Source: an uncultured Myxococcales bacterium
Lineage (GTDB): Bacteria > Myxococcota_A > Polyangia > Polyangiales > Polyangiaceae
Assembly: GCA_937998045.1 (NCBI GenBank)
Contig: CALKVG010000121.1
Span: 1-6,289 of the forward strand
Length of the DNA: 6,289 nucleotides
Direction: 5' to 3'
How positions within the stretch are numbered: the stretch's first letter is position 1; every line of letters starts with the position of its first letter. The notes under the pieces were generated by a model that ran no database searches, was not told the origin of the DNA, and was given only the letters and a program-made list of their open reading frames with translations. This document shows positions 5,538 to 6,289 of the stretch, piece by piece. A program made the translations under genes and the position numbers.

Positions 5538-6289
5538 TCAGCCTTCGCCGCGGCGGATCTGGTAGGCGCGGATTTTCTTGTGCAGGTTCGTTCGCTCGAC
5601 ACCCAGAAGGATCGCCGTACGCGAGATATTCCACCCGGTCATCTTCAGCGTGTCGACGATGTACTGGCGCTCGGACTTCTCGCGGTGCTCGCGCAGCGTG
5701 AGGTGGCGCCCGCCGACGACGACGCCCTGCGCCGGAGGCGGCGGTACCGATCGCGATGCCTCCGTCGGCTCGTCCTCGACGGGTTCCGTCGGGCCGCTCG
5801 CGTCCGCCGACGAGGTCTCGTGCTCCTCCTCGAACGGGCTCGCGTGCGGGTCCTCTGGCAGATCGGCGATCGTGACGCGGTCGCCGCTCAGGATGGCCGA
5901 TCGTTCGACGACGTTCTTCAGCTCGCGCACGTTCCCCGGCCACTTGCGCGACGAGAGCGCCGCCATCACGTCGTCGTCGATGGGCTTGGGGCGGATGCCG
6001 TTCTCGCGCGCGAACTGCTCCATGAACGCTTGCGCGAGGAGCGGGATGTCCTCGACGCGCTCGCGCAGCGAGGGGCTGCGGATGGGGAAGACGGCGAGGC
6101 GGAAGTAGAGATCTTCGCGGAAGGTGGCCTGCTCGACGGCGCGCGCGAGGTCCTTGTTGGTCGCCGCGAGGACGCGGACGTCGACGTGGATCACGTGCTC
6201 GCTGCCGACGCGTGAAATCTCGCCCGACTGCACCGCCCGCAGGACCTTCGCCTGCGCCACGATGTCCATGTCGCCGATCTCGTCGAGGA
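5538..6289 (-). CDS. NtrC-family (AAA+, Fis-type HTH) transcriptional activator, 5'-partial
   Basis: The C-terminal 249 residues of a sigma-54-type enhancer-binding activator; the reading frame continues past the right edge, so the first in-window Met (base 6269) is internal. Numbered from the first full codon: the Walker B motif LDEIGD (1-6), sensor I AATN (41-44), the arginine-finger segment FREDLYFRL (56-64), PSLRER (72-77) and sensor II WPGNVREL (116-123). An acidic, Pro/Ser/Glu-rich linker (about 146-193) joins this to a Fis-type helix-turn-helix (about 205-245) ending in LGVERTNLHKKIRAYQI, as in NtrX/AtoC-like response regulators. The Walker A motif, the GAFTGA loop that contacts sigma-54 and any receiver or FHA sensing domain lie outside the window, so sigma-54 dependence and the input signal cannot be confirmed. 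A hydrolase gene follows 41 bases downstream on the same strand and is a natural candidate co-transcribed gene. Confidence 0.95.
   Translation of the reverse strand, partial: LDEIGDMDIVAQAKVLRAVQSGEISRVGSEHVIHVDVRVLAATNKDLARAVEQATFREDLYFRLAVFPIRSPSLRERVEDIPLLAQAFMEQFARENGIRPKPIDDDVMAALSSRKWPGNVRELKNVVERSAILSGDRVTIADLPEDPHASPFEEEHETSSADASGPTEPVEDEPTEASRSVPPPPAQGVVVGGRHLTLREHREKSERQYIVDTLKMTGWNISRTAILLGVERTNLHKKIRAYQIRRGEG

Overview
The window is GC-rich DNA (roughly 70% by eye, strong G/C preference at third codon positions) with dense, short-spaced bacterial genes on both strands. It most resembles a myxobacterium-like organism (Myxococcota, the former Deltaproteobacteria). The clues are a Hanks-type kinase homologue with a C-terminal membrane anchor, a PEGA-domain lipoprotein and an NtrC-family activator. 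This placement is an inference from gene style; no marker gene fixes it. No rRNA, tRNA, CRISPR array, insertion sequence or phage gene was seen.

Bases 1-49 are not genomic. They match the tail of the Illumina P7 oligo, an 8-base index and the Nextera read-2 transposase adapter, ending in the Tn5 mosaic end. Genomic sequence starts at about base 50, inside a plant-type asparaginase/isoaspartyl peptidase gene that has lost its N-terminus.

Layout by region. (a) 50-865, plus strand: asparaginase, followed at once by an intrinsic terminator. (b) 869-3027, minus strand, read right to left: guaA (GMP synthase), a PEGA-domain lipoprotein overlapping its end by 10 bases, and a small very basic protein whose last codons lie inside the asparaginase terminator. 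(c) 3028-3140: a compact divergent intergenic region with an 8-bp perfect inverted repeat next to the dut ribosome binding site. (d) 3141-4707, plus strand: dut (dUTPase), then 16 bases later a membrane-anchored protein-kinase homologue with several catalytic residues replaced (a predicted pseudokinase). (e) 4693-6289, minus strand, read right to left: the C-terminal part of an NtrC-family AAA+ activator, then an alpha/beta-hydrolase of the carboxylesterase type. The hydrolase and pseudokinase genes converge and overlap by 15 bases.

Functionally, guaA and dut form a divergent nucleotide-metabolism pair. The lipoprotein and the pseudokinase look like cell-envelope or signalling genes attached to housekeeping genes. 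The activator and esterase may share a transcript. No defence or mobile system was recognised. The most distinctive items are the dut-linked pseudokinase and the unrecognised small basic protein; the most practically important is the adapter at the left end.
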